This document shows, piece after piece, positions 44,796 through 53,687 of a stretch of 64,000 bases of DNA (within the stretch, counting starts at the first letter, position 1; each line of letters begins with the position of its first letter). The stretch lies in the NCBI GenBank assembly GCA_004293815.1, contig RDZD01000012.1:62001-126000 (forward strand). The letters are read 5' to 3'. This DNA comes from Cytophagales bacterium. Its GTDB lineage: Bacteria > Bacteroidota > Bacteroidia > Cytophagales > Bernardetiaceae. Both the position numbers and the translations under genes were made by a program. A model generated the notes under the pieces. It ran no database searches and was not told where the DNA came from. It saw nothing but the letters and a program-made list of their open reading frames with translations.

Positions 44796-47483
44796 TTAGA
44801 AGCCAATACTTACTCTAAAGTTATTGCTTGGTACTTTTGAGTTTGGTAAGTAGGATAAGACGTAGTCTACACGCCCCATTTTAAAGATATGCTCAATACC
44901 GAGCGTAATTTCACCATACCAGAACAAATCTACAGGGACTGTTTTTGAGAATGGATTCGCAAACGGCGTACTCAGGAGGTGCGCACCTACTACAGGTTGC
45001 CATTTGAGCTTACGCGTTATGGGTAAGGCATTGAATAAAAAGCCATTAAAGTGGTGCTCAATGTGGCCTTCGATATATGCTGCGGTAGTACTGTAGGCAT
45101 AGTAAGGTAGAGCAAAAAAACTTTCAAAGTTTGAAGAAGAAAACAGAATCTGGGTAGTGCTAAAATGCTTATAATCTGCAAAATAAGATTTCTTGTTTCT
45201 TAAAAAACCACCACCTGCAAAACACCAGTCAGTATTCCCGAAAATTCCTAAATTTAGCGCGTCTTCAAGTCTAATACCTACACGATCATAGTTTGCATCA
45301 TCGGTTTGCAAAGGTACAGCGCGTGTATAGGAGAGAACCAGTGTAGGATATGGGCTTGCGTTTGTATAACGGGCATTGGGGTAGGAAACGTAGGTCTGTT
45401 TGAATCGGAGGCGTGCGGTGAGGGAGAAAGTCAGGGCGTTACTTTGTGCAATAAGTGGTGCATCGTTGCCTGCATAACCCACAGTCGGATCGTTGCTGCT
45501 ATACTCCCGGTCTTTGACATTAATGTAAGGTTTGGGAAAAGGCACAGCATTTTCTAAGGGGCTACGTTGTGCGTAAGCCACTTGAGAGTTGAGATACAAG
45601 CCATTAATCACTTCACCGCCCAAGTTAATTTGGCCGTAGGTATTTTGATAGAGCTTCATAAAATTTTGCTCAAGCAAAATCGTATAAATGCTATTAGCCA
45701 AGGGCGATATGGGATCTCGGCGATTATATTGTTGTATAAACTGTCCACCCTCCACACTCACAAAAGACCTGCTAATGGCATTGAAGCGATGTGTGAAGCC
45801 AGCTTTGAAATAAGATTTTTGACTAGAAAATCCATAACGTCCATGTACAAAAGCTGAGGTACTTTTCTTGCGACTGACATCGTCTTCAGGGTCAATATAC
45901 TTGCTAAAGTCTATTCTCGCATTCATCACCAAGCCCTCAACCGTATTAAACTGAACTCCTTCAAGTAAAGGTGAAGTACTGAAGCTATAAAATTTATAAG
46001 AGTTACGGTAGCTATAGCCCGTTACCACATCTAGTATGGCGAATTTATTGCTTCGTTTATCAACAGAGTCGCGATAAGGGCGGCTTTGACGAACAGCTTC
46101 GGTGCTATCTTTTTTGATATAGTCTAGTTTTTCTTCTTCAGTAAGCGGCACTGGCCTATACTGTGTCCAGAAAGCAGTATCGTTTTCAATGGATTGTTTA
46201 TCTATGACTTTGACCTCTTGCTTGAAAAAATTATCCTTGCTATCTATAGCTAGACTATCTTGCACCGCAATCGTCTTTTTAGTTTCCTTGGTCAATTTGG
46301 GACGTTTTGGTGCGATTGGCTTGCGAAGTTTTTGAGGATTTTCATCTATTTTCTCGGCTTGCTCCAAAGCTTTTTGTGGATTTTGCCAAGCTATGGGGTT
46401 ATAAGCACGCACATTGAAATTGGAAAAACTGCCTGAGAACGATCCCCCGCCCTTGACTTTGATGTTCAAAAAGCCTACATCAAATTTGAAGTCTATAACG
46501 CTTGTACCACACATCCAGAGATCCTTCTTGACAGGTACAAAGGTTTGTTTGATACGAATATACTCCACAAACTCTATCCCAGCTTCTTTGGGAATCGTCA
46601 AATCACAACTGTGTATGCGCCAAGTGTCCTCTTGAATATAAATGAAACCTTTGTAGAGCGGTGCACCTCTTTTATTGGGAATTACCTCAATTTTATTTAC
46701 TCTCACGCCTTGGTCTGTGAACTCGCCGTGGTATTTGTATTTATAATAAATCATGGCGTTGGTGGCTATGGGCGACACAATGCCGCGCTCTGCAACCCCT
46801 TCAATGGCATTGTCATAGATAGAAAATGTATTGAAGGCCGCTGCGCTATTCCAAGTAATAGTTTTGCTGTTGCCACTCACTTTAGACTTGATAATGATTT
46901 CTTTTTCTTTGTTTGGTGCTTCAAAATAATAATCAGAAAGACTTTCGGAAAGATAAAAAATACCTGTCTTGGTATCCATACCTTCAAAAATATCTATTTT
47001 TTTCCCCATGATTTTATCGGGCTTTTCTGTGATTTTTTGAACGCCCTTTATATAAGCTCGGTAACTATATTTTTGAGCTTGAGACTTGTAAAACTTTCTA
47101 TATGTTTGAGCATTTTTGATAATCTGGTAGGCAGGATCTAAAGCCTTGTCAAGTACTGTAACACCCTCTAAACCATAGACTTCCTCTTTCATGCGAAGAT
47201 TCAGCTCTACATGAGATGTCCCCACAGCAATATTCCTTAACTCGGTTTTATAACCAATCAGTCTAAAAACGATATTGAAGCTGCCTTTATCCACTGGCAG
47301 GCTATACTCGCCCGACTCGTTACTAGTGGTGCCTCGTGTAGTCCCTTCCAGAAGTACTGTTACAAAAGGCATTCCTTTGCCACTCTCGTCTGTGATTGTG
47401 CCGAAAACTTTATAAGGATACTGCGCAAGCAATGGGCTTATCAACAAGCTGCAAAACAGCAAGATTAAAAAGAAGGGTTTCAT
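44796..47483 (-). CDS. DUF5686 / carboxypeptidase-regulatory outer-membrane protein
   Basis: An 895-residue envelope protein with signal peptide (ending SPLLAQYPY, about 1-20). A carboxypeptidase-regulatory-like beta-sandwich (about 25-105) has GTITDESGKGMPFVTVLLEG and GTTSNESGEYSL, as in TonB-receptor plug-proximal domains. The large DUF5686 region follows, with a Lys/Pro-rich linker (about 375-420) and a C-terminal half with alternating hydrophobic strands that looks like an outer-membrane beta-barrel ending in FRVSIGF. Family function is unknown. It is the last gene of a minus-strand envelope cluster. Confidence 0.9.
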   Translation of the reverse strand: MKPFFLILLFCSLLISPLLAQYPYKVFGTITDESGKGMPFVTVLLEGTTRGTTSNESGEYSLPVDKGSFNIVFRLIGYKTELRNIAVGTSHVELNLRMKEEVYGLEGVTVLDKALDPAYQIIKNAQTYRKFYKSQAQKYSYRAYIKGVQKITEKPDKIMGKKIDIFEGMDTKTGIFYLSESLSDYYFEAPNKEKEIIIKSKVSGNSKTITWNSAAAFNTFSIYDNAIEGVAERGIVSPIATNAMIYYKYKYHGEFTDQGVRVNKIEVIPNKRGAPLYKGFIYIQEDTWRIHSCDLTIPKEAGIEFVEYIRIKQTFVPVKKDLWMCGTSVIDFKFDVGFLNIKVKGGGSFSGSFSNFNVRAYNPIAWQNPQKALEQAEKIDENPQKLRKPIAPKRPKLTKETKKTIAVQDSLAIDSKDNFFKQEVKVIDKQSIENDTAFWTQYRPVPLTEEEKLDYIKKDSTEAVRQSRPYRDSVDKRSNKFAILDVVTGYSYRNSYKFYSFSTSPLLEGVQFNTVEGLVMNARIDFSKYIDPEDDVSRKKSTSAFVHGRYGFSSQKSYFKAGFTHRFNAISRSFVSVEGGQFIQQYNRRDPISPLANSIYTILLEQNFMKLYQNTYGQINLGGEVINGLYLNSQVAYAQRSPLENAVPFPKPYINVKDREYSSNDPTVGYAGNDAPLIAQSNALTFSLTARLRFKQTYVSYPNARYTNASPYPTLVLSYTRAVPLQTDDANYDRVGIRLEDALNLGIFGNTDWCFAGGGFLRNKKSYFADYKHFSTTQILFSSSNFESFFALPYYAYSTTAAYIEGHIEHHFNGFLFNALPITRKLKWQPVVGAHLLSTPFANPFSKTVPVDLFWYGEITLGIEHIFKMGRVDYVLSYLPNSKVPSNNFRVSIGF

Positions 47484-47576
47484 AAAATAAATATCTAAAC
47501 TGTCACTGTATAAAACAGAGATGCTTACTATGCGTCAAAAGTTGCATTTCAGCAAGATTTCAGAAAGATTTTGACC

Positions 47577-48017
47577 TTAACGCTTGTACTGGTGTATTTT
47601 ACCAGCTGGTAAATACATCAAATTCAACGAGTCTTTGGTGATATCTAAAATTTGATACTGCAATTCATCTTCGTTGTTAGAACCAGAAAGCACCAAATAT
47701 GACGTGTTGTCTTGCGACTCACCACTTGGCAAATCAGTCAGCTTGTCTGTAAAGGTCATCTTGTACTTGTCTGATTCTGAAACTTCTACGCCTTTGTGAC
47801 AAAACGCCCACTGGTCGCCCACAATCTCAACAACAGCATCAGGGTCATCAGTATGTATCCATTTGCCTTGGATAAGTTCTTGGAAGCTGGTGGCAGATTC
47901 TGCCTTAGTAACCGTTTTAGTAGATTGGTTATCTTCAGGCGAAGTTTTGACGGCACAAGACTCTAAGGAAAAGACAATAGCAATAGCTGAGGGGAGAATA
48001 TTTTTGAATTTAAGCAT
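47577..48017 (-). CDS. Small lipoprotein of unknown function
   Basis: A 146-residue predicted lipoprotein. ATG 48017 starts the signal MLKFKNILPSAIAIVFS with lipobox LESC; a longer frame from 48083 would overlap the upstream small gene. The mature protein has GKWIHTDDPDAVVEIVGDQW and QYQILDITKDSLNLMYLP, a lipocalin/copper-resistance-like beta-sheet pattern that I cannot assign further. It is 16 bases after the 67-residue gene and in the same envelope operon. Confidence 0.78.
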   Translation of the reverse strand: MLKFKNILPSAIAIVFSLESCAVKTSPEDNQSTKTVTKAESATSFQELIQGKWIHTDDPDAVVEIVGDQWAFCHKGVEVSESDKYKMTFTDKLTDLPSGESQDNTSYLVLSGSNNEDELQYQILDITKDSLNLMYLPAGKIHQYKR

Positions 48018-48033
48018 GTGTAGAAGTATTAAA

Positions 48034-48237
48034 TTATGATAAAAACAATGAATCTTGAACAGGAAATCGTTTTCGGAGTGCATTAATTAGAAATAATTTT
48101 TGTTGCTCAAAGTTTTTGAGATGCACCAAACTAAATAATTCTAACCATTCTGCATAGCGTATTGGCTCATTTGTTTGAAATGCCTGAGCGTCTATCTTTT
48201 TAGCTTTTGTTAAATATACAACAAACTCTTGTTCCAT
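48034..48237 (-). CDS. Conserved-looking 67-residue protein
   Basis: A 67-residue cytoplasmic-type protein starting at ATG 48237, three bases after the stop of the beta-barrel gene and 16 bases before the lipoprotein gene. Its pattern (AKKIDAQAFQTNEPIRYAEW, FSLVHLKNFEQQKLFLINALR) resembles a small protein type I recall from other Bacteroidota genomes (recollection, not checked). The tight operon spacing supports it as real. No function is known. Confidence 0.65.
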   Translation of the reverse strand: MEQEFVVYLTKAKKIDAQAFQTNEPIRYAEWLELFSLVHLKNFEQQKLFLINALRKRFPVQDSLFLS

Positions 48238-48240
48238 GCT

Positions 48241-49521
48241 TTAATCATATTTACGGCGTAAGAACCACAATTGGTTAATATTCAACCCTAAATGAATGCG
48301 CCAAAAGCGTTCACGAATCAGCTCATTGTCCAATGTTCCACGCTGTCCCAGTACAAAAGCTAAATTGACGCGCGAAAAGCTGTGGTACAAATCGGTTGGT
48401 TTAATGGCTGGCAAGGAAATGCCAAAAGAAATGCTATTTTCCTGTATTTGAGTGCCGCGAACAGTTATAGGCAAGAAGCGTTGGGCAAACCCCAGTCGGT
48501 AATTGGCGCGTCTAAAATAGCCCGTTGTGGCATTAAAGTTGGGGGTCCACTCGCCGCCCACGCGCCATTCGTAGCTACTAGTAAGAGTATCTTGGTTGTC
48601 AAAACCTTTAAAGTTAGACCAATCCTGAGTTTTAAAATCAATCGCAATGGCATAGTGCAACGTTTTTTCTATACTAATGCCTATGCTGTTTGAGGAAGGC
48701 AGCGTAAAGCTCAAATCGCCCGCGTTGGTAATGGTGTCGCTGACAAGCGTGAGTCCATTGACAATCGAGTTGCGCTGGAGCGCGTAAAGATAGCTGGCGT
48801 TTAAGTTAGACTCAAGACTATGTACTGCACCAATATTTGCATAAAGAGACTCTTTGAGTTTTTGGCGATAACTCAGTCCCATTTTCATGCTCACGTCGCC
48901 AAAATTGTATCGTCTGAGCCTTTCTATCGTATAGAGCGATCCTGGCTCATCTACCAAGGATTCCGCTTGCCTTTTTATTAAGCCAAAGTTATAGGCAGCT
49001 TGCGCACCCAACGATAAGCCACGCCAAACACGATAGCCCACCGATGCGTAAAGCTGCGTAACTCCACCGCTTCCAGTGTAAATGTACTGAGTAAAGCTGT
49101 TGGAATTAGGATCTTTTTCTATTGAAAATGAGCGGTAGTTGATTTTACTGATAGGCAAAAACCCTAAACTCATGCCGCTGCGGCGGCTGAGCGGAAATAC
49201 AAAGGCCATGTAGGACAGATTACCGCCAAAATCACGTTGCTGCCCTTGGTTATTGGTCAATACTTTCCGCTCAACCAAGCCGCCTGCATCGAATATAGTG
49301 GTGTTGTTATTGCGAGAAAGTAACGAAGGATTTAAAATGTTGGCACTGAACTGGTTTGTAAAGCTTAGTCCAACGCCACCCATACCCGTGCTGTTGATAT
49401 TAGTGGTGTGAATTAGATCACCTAATGCAAACCGAGAATAGGGCGAATTGGTGTTGCTCTGAGCACAAACTAAGCCACAAGAAAATACAAAAAGAATGCT
49501 AAAAAAACTCGCAATACGCAT
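48241..49521 (-). CDS. Outer-membrane beta-barrel protein, SPYSRFGLGD type
   Basis: A 426-residue exported protein with signal peptide (MRIASFFSILFVFSCGLVCAQ, cleaved after AQ). It begins with the hallmark NTNSPYSRFALGDL and NSTGMGGVGLSF typical of a Bacteroidota FadL-like barrel family. Many alternating strands follow and it ends in an aromatic-rich segment. I start at ATG 49521; the frame extends to 49596, but those residues are not signal-like. Location: outer membrane. Its ligand is unknown. It heads a minus-strand operon with the 67-residue protein and lipoprotein. Confidence 0.87.
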   Translation of the reverse strand: MRIASFFSILFVFSCGLVCAQSNTNSPYSRFALGDLIHTTNINSTGMGGVGLSFTNQFSANILNPSLLSRNNNTTIFDAGGLVERKVLTNNQGQQRDFGGNLSYMAFVFPLSRRSGMSLGFLPISKINYRSFSIEKDPNSNSFTQYIYTGSGGVTQLYASVGYRVWRGLSLGAQAAYNFGLIKRQAESLVDEPGSLYTIERLRRYNFGDVSMKMGLSYRQKLKESLYANIGAVHSLESNLNASYLYALQRNSIVNGLTLVSDTITNAGDLSFTLPSSNSIGISIEKTLHYAIAIDFKTQDWSNFKGFDNQDTLTSSYEWRVGGEWTPNFNATTGYFRRANYRLGFAQRFLPITVRGTQIQENSISFGISLPAIKPTDLYHSFSRVNLAFVLGQRGTLDNELIRERFWRIHLGLNINQLWFLRRKYD

Positions 49522-49763
49522 AATACTAGCTAGTTGGAATGTTTTATGAACACAATACCTGATACTCACAACAGGCTCGGACGCGCGAAGGTACAAAAAA
49601 TTACGATAAACTTCTAAGATATAACCCCACTAGAAAAATTTTAACATATTGTCGAGGCAGTCAGTTGTCCAATTTATGTGGCTTAACCAAGATTCAGTAG
49701 CGAGACCTCTTTGTAGGTATGGCAACGGTGTTTAATGAGGGGTATAGCTAGAACCATTGGCAG
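49522..49763. other. Intergenic region between GYDIA kinase and beta-barrel gene
   Basis: 242 bases without a plausible gene. It should hold the end of the kinase transcript and the beta-barrel promoter. I found no full-match promoter and no strong hairpin. Confidence 0.45.
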
Positions 49764-50705
49764 TTAGTCACGAGTTTTTATCATCTCAGTGTATGGAATA
49801 AACACCTCATAGCCTTTATCTAAGAAGTATTGTTTGGTTTCTTCTTCGCTTTGATTGCTCGTAACCAACACAAAATCACCACCCCAAGCCCCTAATGACT
49901 TTACTTGACCCCAAAAATCAGCAAAAAATAAGTCTTTGACTTTAGGAAGGTTCAAACTTTCGGCTATAATTTGCTCATGTGTTGCCAGAAGGTCTTCAAA
50001 ATCGCCCAAAATACGCACTTTGATAAGCTTTTTAGAGATTTTTGAAATCTTCTGTGCGAGCTTTTCTTTCTTACGCGTAATTTTTTGTAAGGTTTTATAG
50101 TAGCTAATGCCATCAGCGGAGGATTGCTTCTGACCTAGATAAACAAAATAAAGATTATTTTTGAAAGGCGGATCAAACTCGGCTGTAGTAGCCAGAGGAC
50201 CGTCCGCGTGCTTTTCATAGAAAATTGGGCCGTCGGAATCAGCACAAGCCACGTCATAGCCAGAGCCGCCAAAGGTTTTGGCCAACAACTCGTAAGGGTT
50301 GATGCCTGCCCATTTGGCTACACTATTGATCAGGGTAGAGCTTGTACCTAGCCCCCAAAGGCGCGGAAATTCCAAATAAGTTTCTACTAGAACGCTTTCT
50401 TTGTCCTTTAAAAAATTGACGGCTAATTTCTTGGCTACTTTCAGTATTTTTTCAAGCACCAAAGACTTTTGCTCTGCATATTTTTCAAGACAATCAAAAT
50501 TTTCACCATCAAAAATGGCTTCAAACCAAAGCTGTCCATTGCTGTCATAGCTTTTCCAGTGCAAAACTTTTTTCTCTGAGGTTTGATAACTCACTTTTAG
50601 TCTCTGCCCCATTCTGGTGGGTAGAGCTAAAGCCAGCGCACCGTCCAACACGAAATATTCGCCACTTAGCAGAAGCTTGCCTTGGCTATAATAATGGTTT
50701 TCCAA
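49764..50705 (-). CDS. GYDIA-type GHMP kinase with a TTG start
   Basis: A 313-residue small-molecule kinase of the GHMP superfamily. It starts SQGKLLLSGEYFVLDG, as expected for the family, and carries the ATP motif WGLGTSSTLINS and the GSGYDVACADSDGPIFY segment that names the group (GYDIA; here GYDVA). The reaction may be mevalonate-pathway-like, but the substrate is undetermined. The start codon must be TTG at 50705: no ATG lies before residue 30 and the N-terminal motif is intact from the TTG. It follows ftsB with 122 bases between. Confidence 0.88.
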   Translation of the reverse strand: MENHYYSQGKLLLSGEYFVLDGALALALPTRMGQRLKVSYQTSEKKVLHWKSYDSNGQLWFEAIFDGENFDCLEKYAEQKSLVLEKILKVAKKLAVNFLKDKESVLVETYLEFPRLWGLGTSSTLINSVAKWAGINPYELLAKTFGGSGYDVACADSDGPIFYEKHADGPLATTAEFDPPFKNNLYFVYLGQKQSSADGISYYKTLQKITRKKEKLAQKISKISKKLIKVRILGDFEDLLATHEQIIAESLNLPKVKDLFFADFWGQVKSLGAWGGDFVLVTSNQSEEETKQYFLDKGYEVFIPYTEMIKTRD

Positions 50706-50827
50706 AACAATGTAAAATTTAAGCGTTAAAAAGGGAAATCATATTTGGCTTATCTTGACACAATAGTGTTTTTACGTTACCACAACAACGAGGGATTAAA
50801 AAAGTTTGTAAAAACGCATAAAAAAAA

Positions 50828-51193
50828 TCAAGGGTTCTGATTATTTGTATTTGATTTAGCCTGAAAATTTTCAGAAGGCACAATATAGATGTCCTCACCT
50901 TCGCGCCGCATGAGGTATTTTTCTCTGGCAATGCGCTCTAGTAAGTAAGGTGATTGCTTAAGGGCTTTGGTTTCTAGTTTTATCTTGCCAATTTCACTTT
51001 CGTAAAACTCTTTTTGAGATACCAACTCTGCGCGTTCCTGTTTGAGCTTATACTGATTCATTAAGTCGTTGCCATCAAAAAAAAGCATCCAAAACACAAA
51101 AGCAAGTGTGCTAAGAACGTAAAAATTGCCCAAAAATCGCCATGATTGCTTAGCTGCCATAATCGTCTTATTCAAATAATCAGTTTCACGCAT
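50828..51193 (-). CDS. FtsB/DivIC-like cell division protein
   Basis: A 121-residue bitopic membrane protein: a transmembrane helix at about 19-40 (FLGNFYVLSTLAFVFWMLFF), then a periplasmic coiled coil (Glu/Lys/Leu heptads, about 50-85) and the septum-formation motif ERIAREKYLMRREGEDIYIV. This is the FtsB/DivIC family that joins FtsL and FtsQ in the divisome. ATG at 51193 is preferred to a TTG at 51196. It faces the 7TM phosphatase gene across a 233-bp divergent region. Confidence 0.9.
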   Translation of the reverse strand: MRETDYLNKTIMAAKQSWRFLGNFYVLSTLAFVFWMLFFDGNDLMNQYKLKQERAELVSQKEFYESEIGKIKLETKALKQSPYLLERIAREKYLMRREGEDIYIVPSENFQAKSNTNNQNP

Positions 51194-51429
51194 CAAAGTA
51201 GTAGATTTTTACGTAGAAAATCAAATATCAGTTTGAGCTTGTTCAAAGTTTTTTTGGATTTGGCAAAAGGCGGCAGTTCATAAAAGGATACAGGACTGAG
51301 AATAAAACATACAGCTTGGCCTCAAGATATTGTGTTAATCTGTGAATTTTTGGGATTAAAAGCTTATACTTGCATTGCAAAATGCCTTTTTGATTACTAC
51401 GCAAAAGTTAATATTTATTCCTTACCTAC

Positions 51430-53580
51430 GTGCATAAACTCAAAATGCTTTTTTTCTTGTTCGTTTGGTGGGAGGCTTGGCCTGCTCTGGCCGAAGAGCA
51501 AGTCTTGCGTTTGACAGACAAACGAGAGTATTTGGTAGGGAAAAAGATGTCACTTTTCGTAGATGAAAGCAAGACGATGTCCATTGAAGATATCCTGAAG
51601 CAGACGCATAGCTTTGTGCCCGCCGAGCAAGATGTGCCATACGGTGGTATCAATCGTAAGGTTTATTGGCTAAAAATAGTCATCGAGAACGCGTCGGACA
51701 CGCCAACTGACTGGCTTTTGTGGCTTAATCACAACCAGCTGAACTACGTGGATTTTTTTACCAAAGAGGATAGTGCGGCGACATGGCGAAAAACGTCAAT
51801 GGGGAAGCTCTTACCTTTTGAGTTGCGCGAATACCCACACTCTACTTTTGTCAAAAAACTTAATTTTACTGCCCAAAGTAAGCAAACCATTTTTATACGC
51901 GTCACTAGCGAACGTGTAAAACTATTTCCTTTGTATGTCATTAAACAACAAGAGTTTATAGATAATTCTAAGACAGAAACTATATTTTATGGACTTTACT
52001 TTGGAGTTTTATTGGGGTTATTTCTTTATAACGCTTTTCTGACGTTTTCTCTCAAGGATTGGGCTTATTTTTACTACACTGCAAGCATTCTAGTTACCTT
52101 CTTTATATTTGGTCTCACCAGCGGTAAGATAAACGAGTATTTTTTATCTGCTTATCCAGCAATTCAGCGGCAGTTCTTAGAATTTTGTTCCTGTTTTTTG
52201 ATAGTAGTGCCGCTTACCTTTACTCAAGTTTTTTTAGAGCTTAAACGAATCAACCCTTTTCTCAACAAAGTCTTTAATGGGATGAAGATAGCAGCTTTTT
52301 GCGTTATGCCCTTTATTCTGTTCTCAACCAAGTTTTTAGTAGAGACCCAGCATGTTTATTATGCCATATTGAGTATACAAACGCCTCTTCTTCTCTATGC
52401 TGGCATCTCTTCATGGCGTAGAGGGATGACTTACGCGGGCTATTACACACTGGCTTGGATTGGCTATATCGTTGGCGGAACTCTTAATCTACAGCGTGAC
52501 ATGGGTGGTTTGCCTTACAGTTTTTGGACTACACATGGGGCAGAAATTGGCTCTGCTTTAGAAACTGTTCTGCTTTCTTTAGCCTTGAGCAGTCGTTATC
52601 AAGCTTTTAAAAAAGAAAAAGAAAAGGCTGACCGCGAAGCTCTCAAACTCCAAGGGGAGGCTAACCAAGTTCTTGAACAAAAGGTAAAGGAAAGAACCTA
52701 TGAGCTAAGCGAAACAAATCAAGAGCTTTTACAAATTAATGAAGAACTAGCCTCTGCCCTTGATACGGTTAATTTGCAAAAAGACGAAATAGAGCACCAG
52801 AAAGAGCAAATTATGTCTAGCATCAATTACGCAAAGCGTATTCAGGATGCCATATTGCCCACAAGCAACGAGATGAGGCATGTACTGGGGCAGTTTTTTG
52901 TGTTCTTTAAACCGCGAAATGTGGTAAGCGGTGATTTTTTCTACTGCCAAGTACACAAAGGTCAGGTTTTGCTAGCGGCTGTGGACTGTACAGGGCATGG
53001 TGTACCAGGAGCTTTTATGAGCTTGGTTGCTAATGATTTGCTTAATGATATCATACTAGCTAGGCACTTCACCCAACCAAGTTTAATTCTTCAGGAACTT
53101 CACATTGGCATTAGAAAAACATTGCGCCAAGAAGAGTCTCACAACCATGACGGCCTAGATGTCGTGCTTTTGAGTTTTGCTCAAGAAAAACATCCAACTC
53201 AGGTGCAATTTGCAGGCGCAAAAAACCCGCTTTATTATGTCCAAAACAATGAATTGCTAGTCATAAAAGGCGATAAAATGCCTGTAGGCGGTGAGCAACG
53301 TGAACAGATAAGGGTATTTCAAAATCATACCATTGATATCCATACACAGACTACCTTTTACCTTTCATCAGACGGCTACCCTGATCAGTTTGGAGGGCCT
53401 CAAAGGCGTAAGTTTTTGACCAAAAACTTTAAAGATTTGCTTTTAGAAGCCAGTGCGCTCTCATTTGATAATCAGCAAGAACTGCTTGAAAAACGCCTCT
53501 TGGCTTGGCAAGGAGAAGGCCATGAAGTTCAAACGGATGATATTCTGGTGATAGGGTTTCAGCTTAATCCCCACACATGA
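51430..53580 (+). CDS. 7TM-DISM membrane protein with SpoIIE-type PP2C phosphatase
   Basis: A 716-residue signalling protein. The signal peptide from the GTG at 51430 (MHKLKMLFFLFVWW) is followed by an extracellular 7TMR-DISM sensor (about 30-180, WLKIVIENASD, WLLWLNHNQLNYVDFF), seven membrane helices (about 185-395), a coiled coil (about 400-470), the linker RIQDAILPT and a SpoIIE/PP2C domain (about 480-716). Catalytic motifs are VVSGDFFYC, VDCTGHGVPGAFMS and DDILVIGF. GTG is favoured over the ATG at 51445 because it adds the basic N-region expected of a signal peptide. The domain plan parallels the TPR-phosphatase at 13501. Confidence 0.9.
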   Translation: MHKLKMLFFLFVWWEAWPALAEEQVLRLTDKREYLVGKKMSLFVDESKTMSIEDILKQTHSFVPAEQDVPYGGINRKVYWLKIVIENASDTPTDWLLWLNHNQLNYVDFFTKEDSAATWRKTSMGKLLPFELREYPHSTFVKKLNFTAQSKQTIFIRVTSERVKLFPLYVIKQQEFIDNSKTETIFYGLYFGVLLGLFLYNAFLTFSLKDWAYFYYTASILVTFFIFGLTSGKINEYFLSAYPAIQRQFLEFCSCFLIVVPLTFTQVFLELKRINPFLNKVFNGMKIAAFCVMPFILFSTKFLVETQHVYYAILSIQTPLLLYAGISSWRRGMTYAGYYTLAWIGYIVGGTLNLQRDMGGLPYSFWTTHGAEIGSALETVLLSLALSSRYQAFKKEKEKADREALKLQGEANQVLEQKVKERTYELSETNQELLQINEELASALDTVNLQKDEIEHQKEQIMSSINYAKRIQDAILPTSNEMRHVLGQFFVFFKPRNVVSGDFFYCQVHKGQVLLAAVDCTGHGVPGAFMSLVANDLLNDIILARHFTQPSLILQELHIGIRKTLRQEESHNHDGLDVVLLSFAQEKHPTQVQFAGAKNPLYYVQNNELLVIKGDKMPVGGEQREQIRVFQNHTIDIHTQTTFYLSSDGYPDQFGGPQRRKFLTKNFKDLLLEASALSFDNQQELLEKRLLAWQGEGHEVQTDDILVIGFQLNPHT

Positions 53581-53626
53581 TTTTCATTGAGAACAATTGA
53601 TGAATTGCATTCCTTTAGAAAATAGA

Positions 53627-53669
53627 AAGACCACTTGCAATACCTTTAAAAGCCAATACAAGCGGTCTT
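53627..53669. terminator. Likely terminator between convergent genes
   Basis: AAGACCACTTG (53627-53637) and CAAGCGGTCTT (53659-53669) pair over 11 bp with one mismatch (G-U wobble on the minus strand). It lies between the stops of the plus-strand phosphatase and minus-strand crtI-like gene. Confidence 0.5.
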
Positions 53670-53687
53670 ACAACTAAACAAGTTTAT

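Noticed and set aside
46545-47141. 198-residue open frame antisense to the DUF5686 gene
   Set aside because: It is entirely inside a well-supported gene on the other strand, has no domain and no start context. Long shadow frames are common here.
50719-50931. 70-residue frame between ftsB and the GYDIA kinase
   Set aside because: It overlaps the end of ftsB on the same strand and reads low-complexity sequence with no domain.
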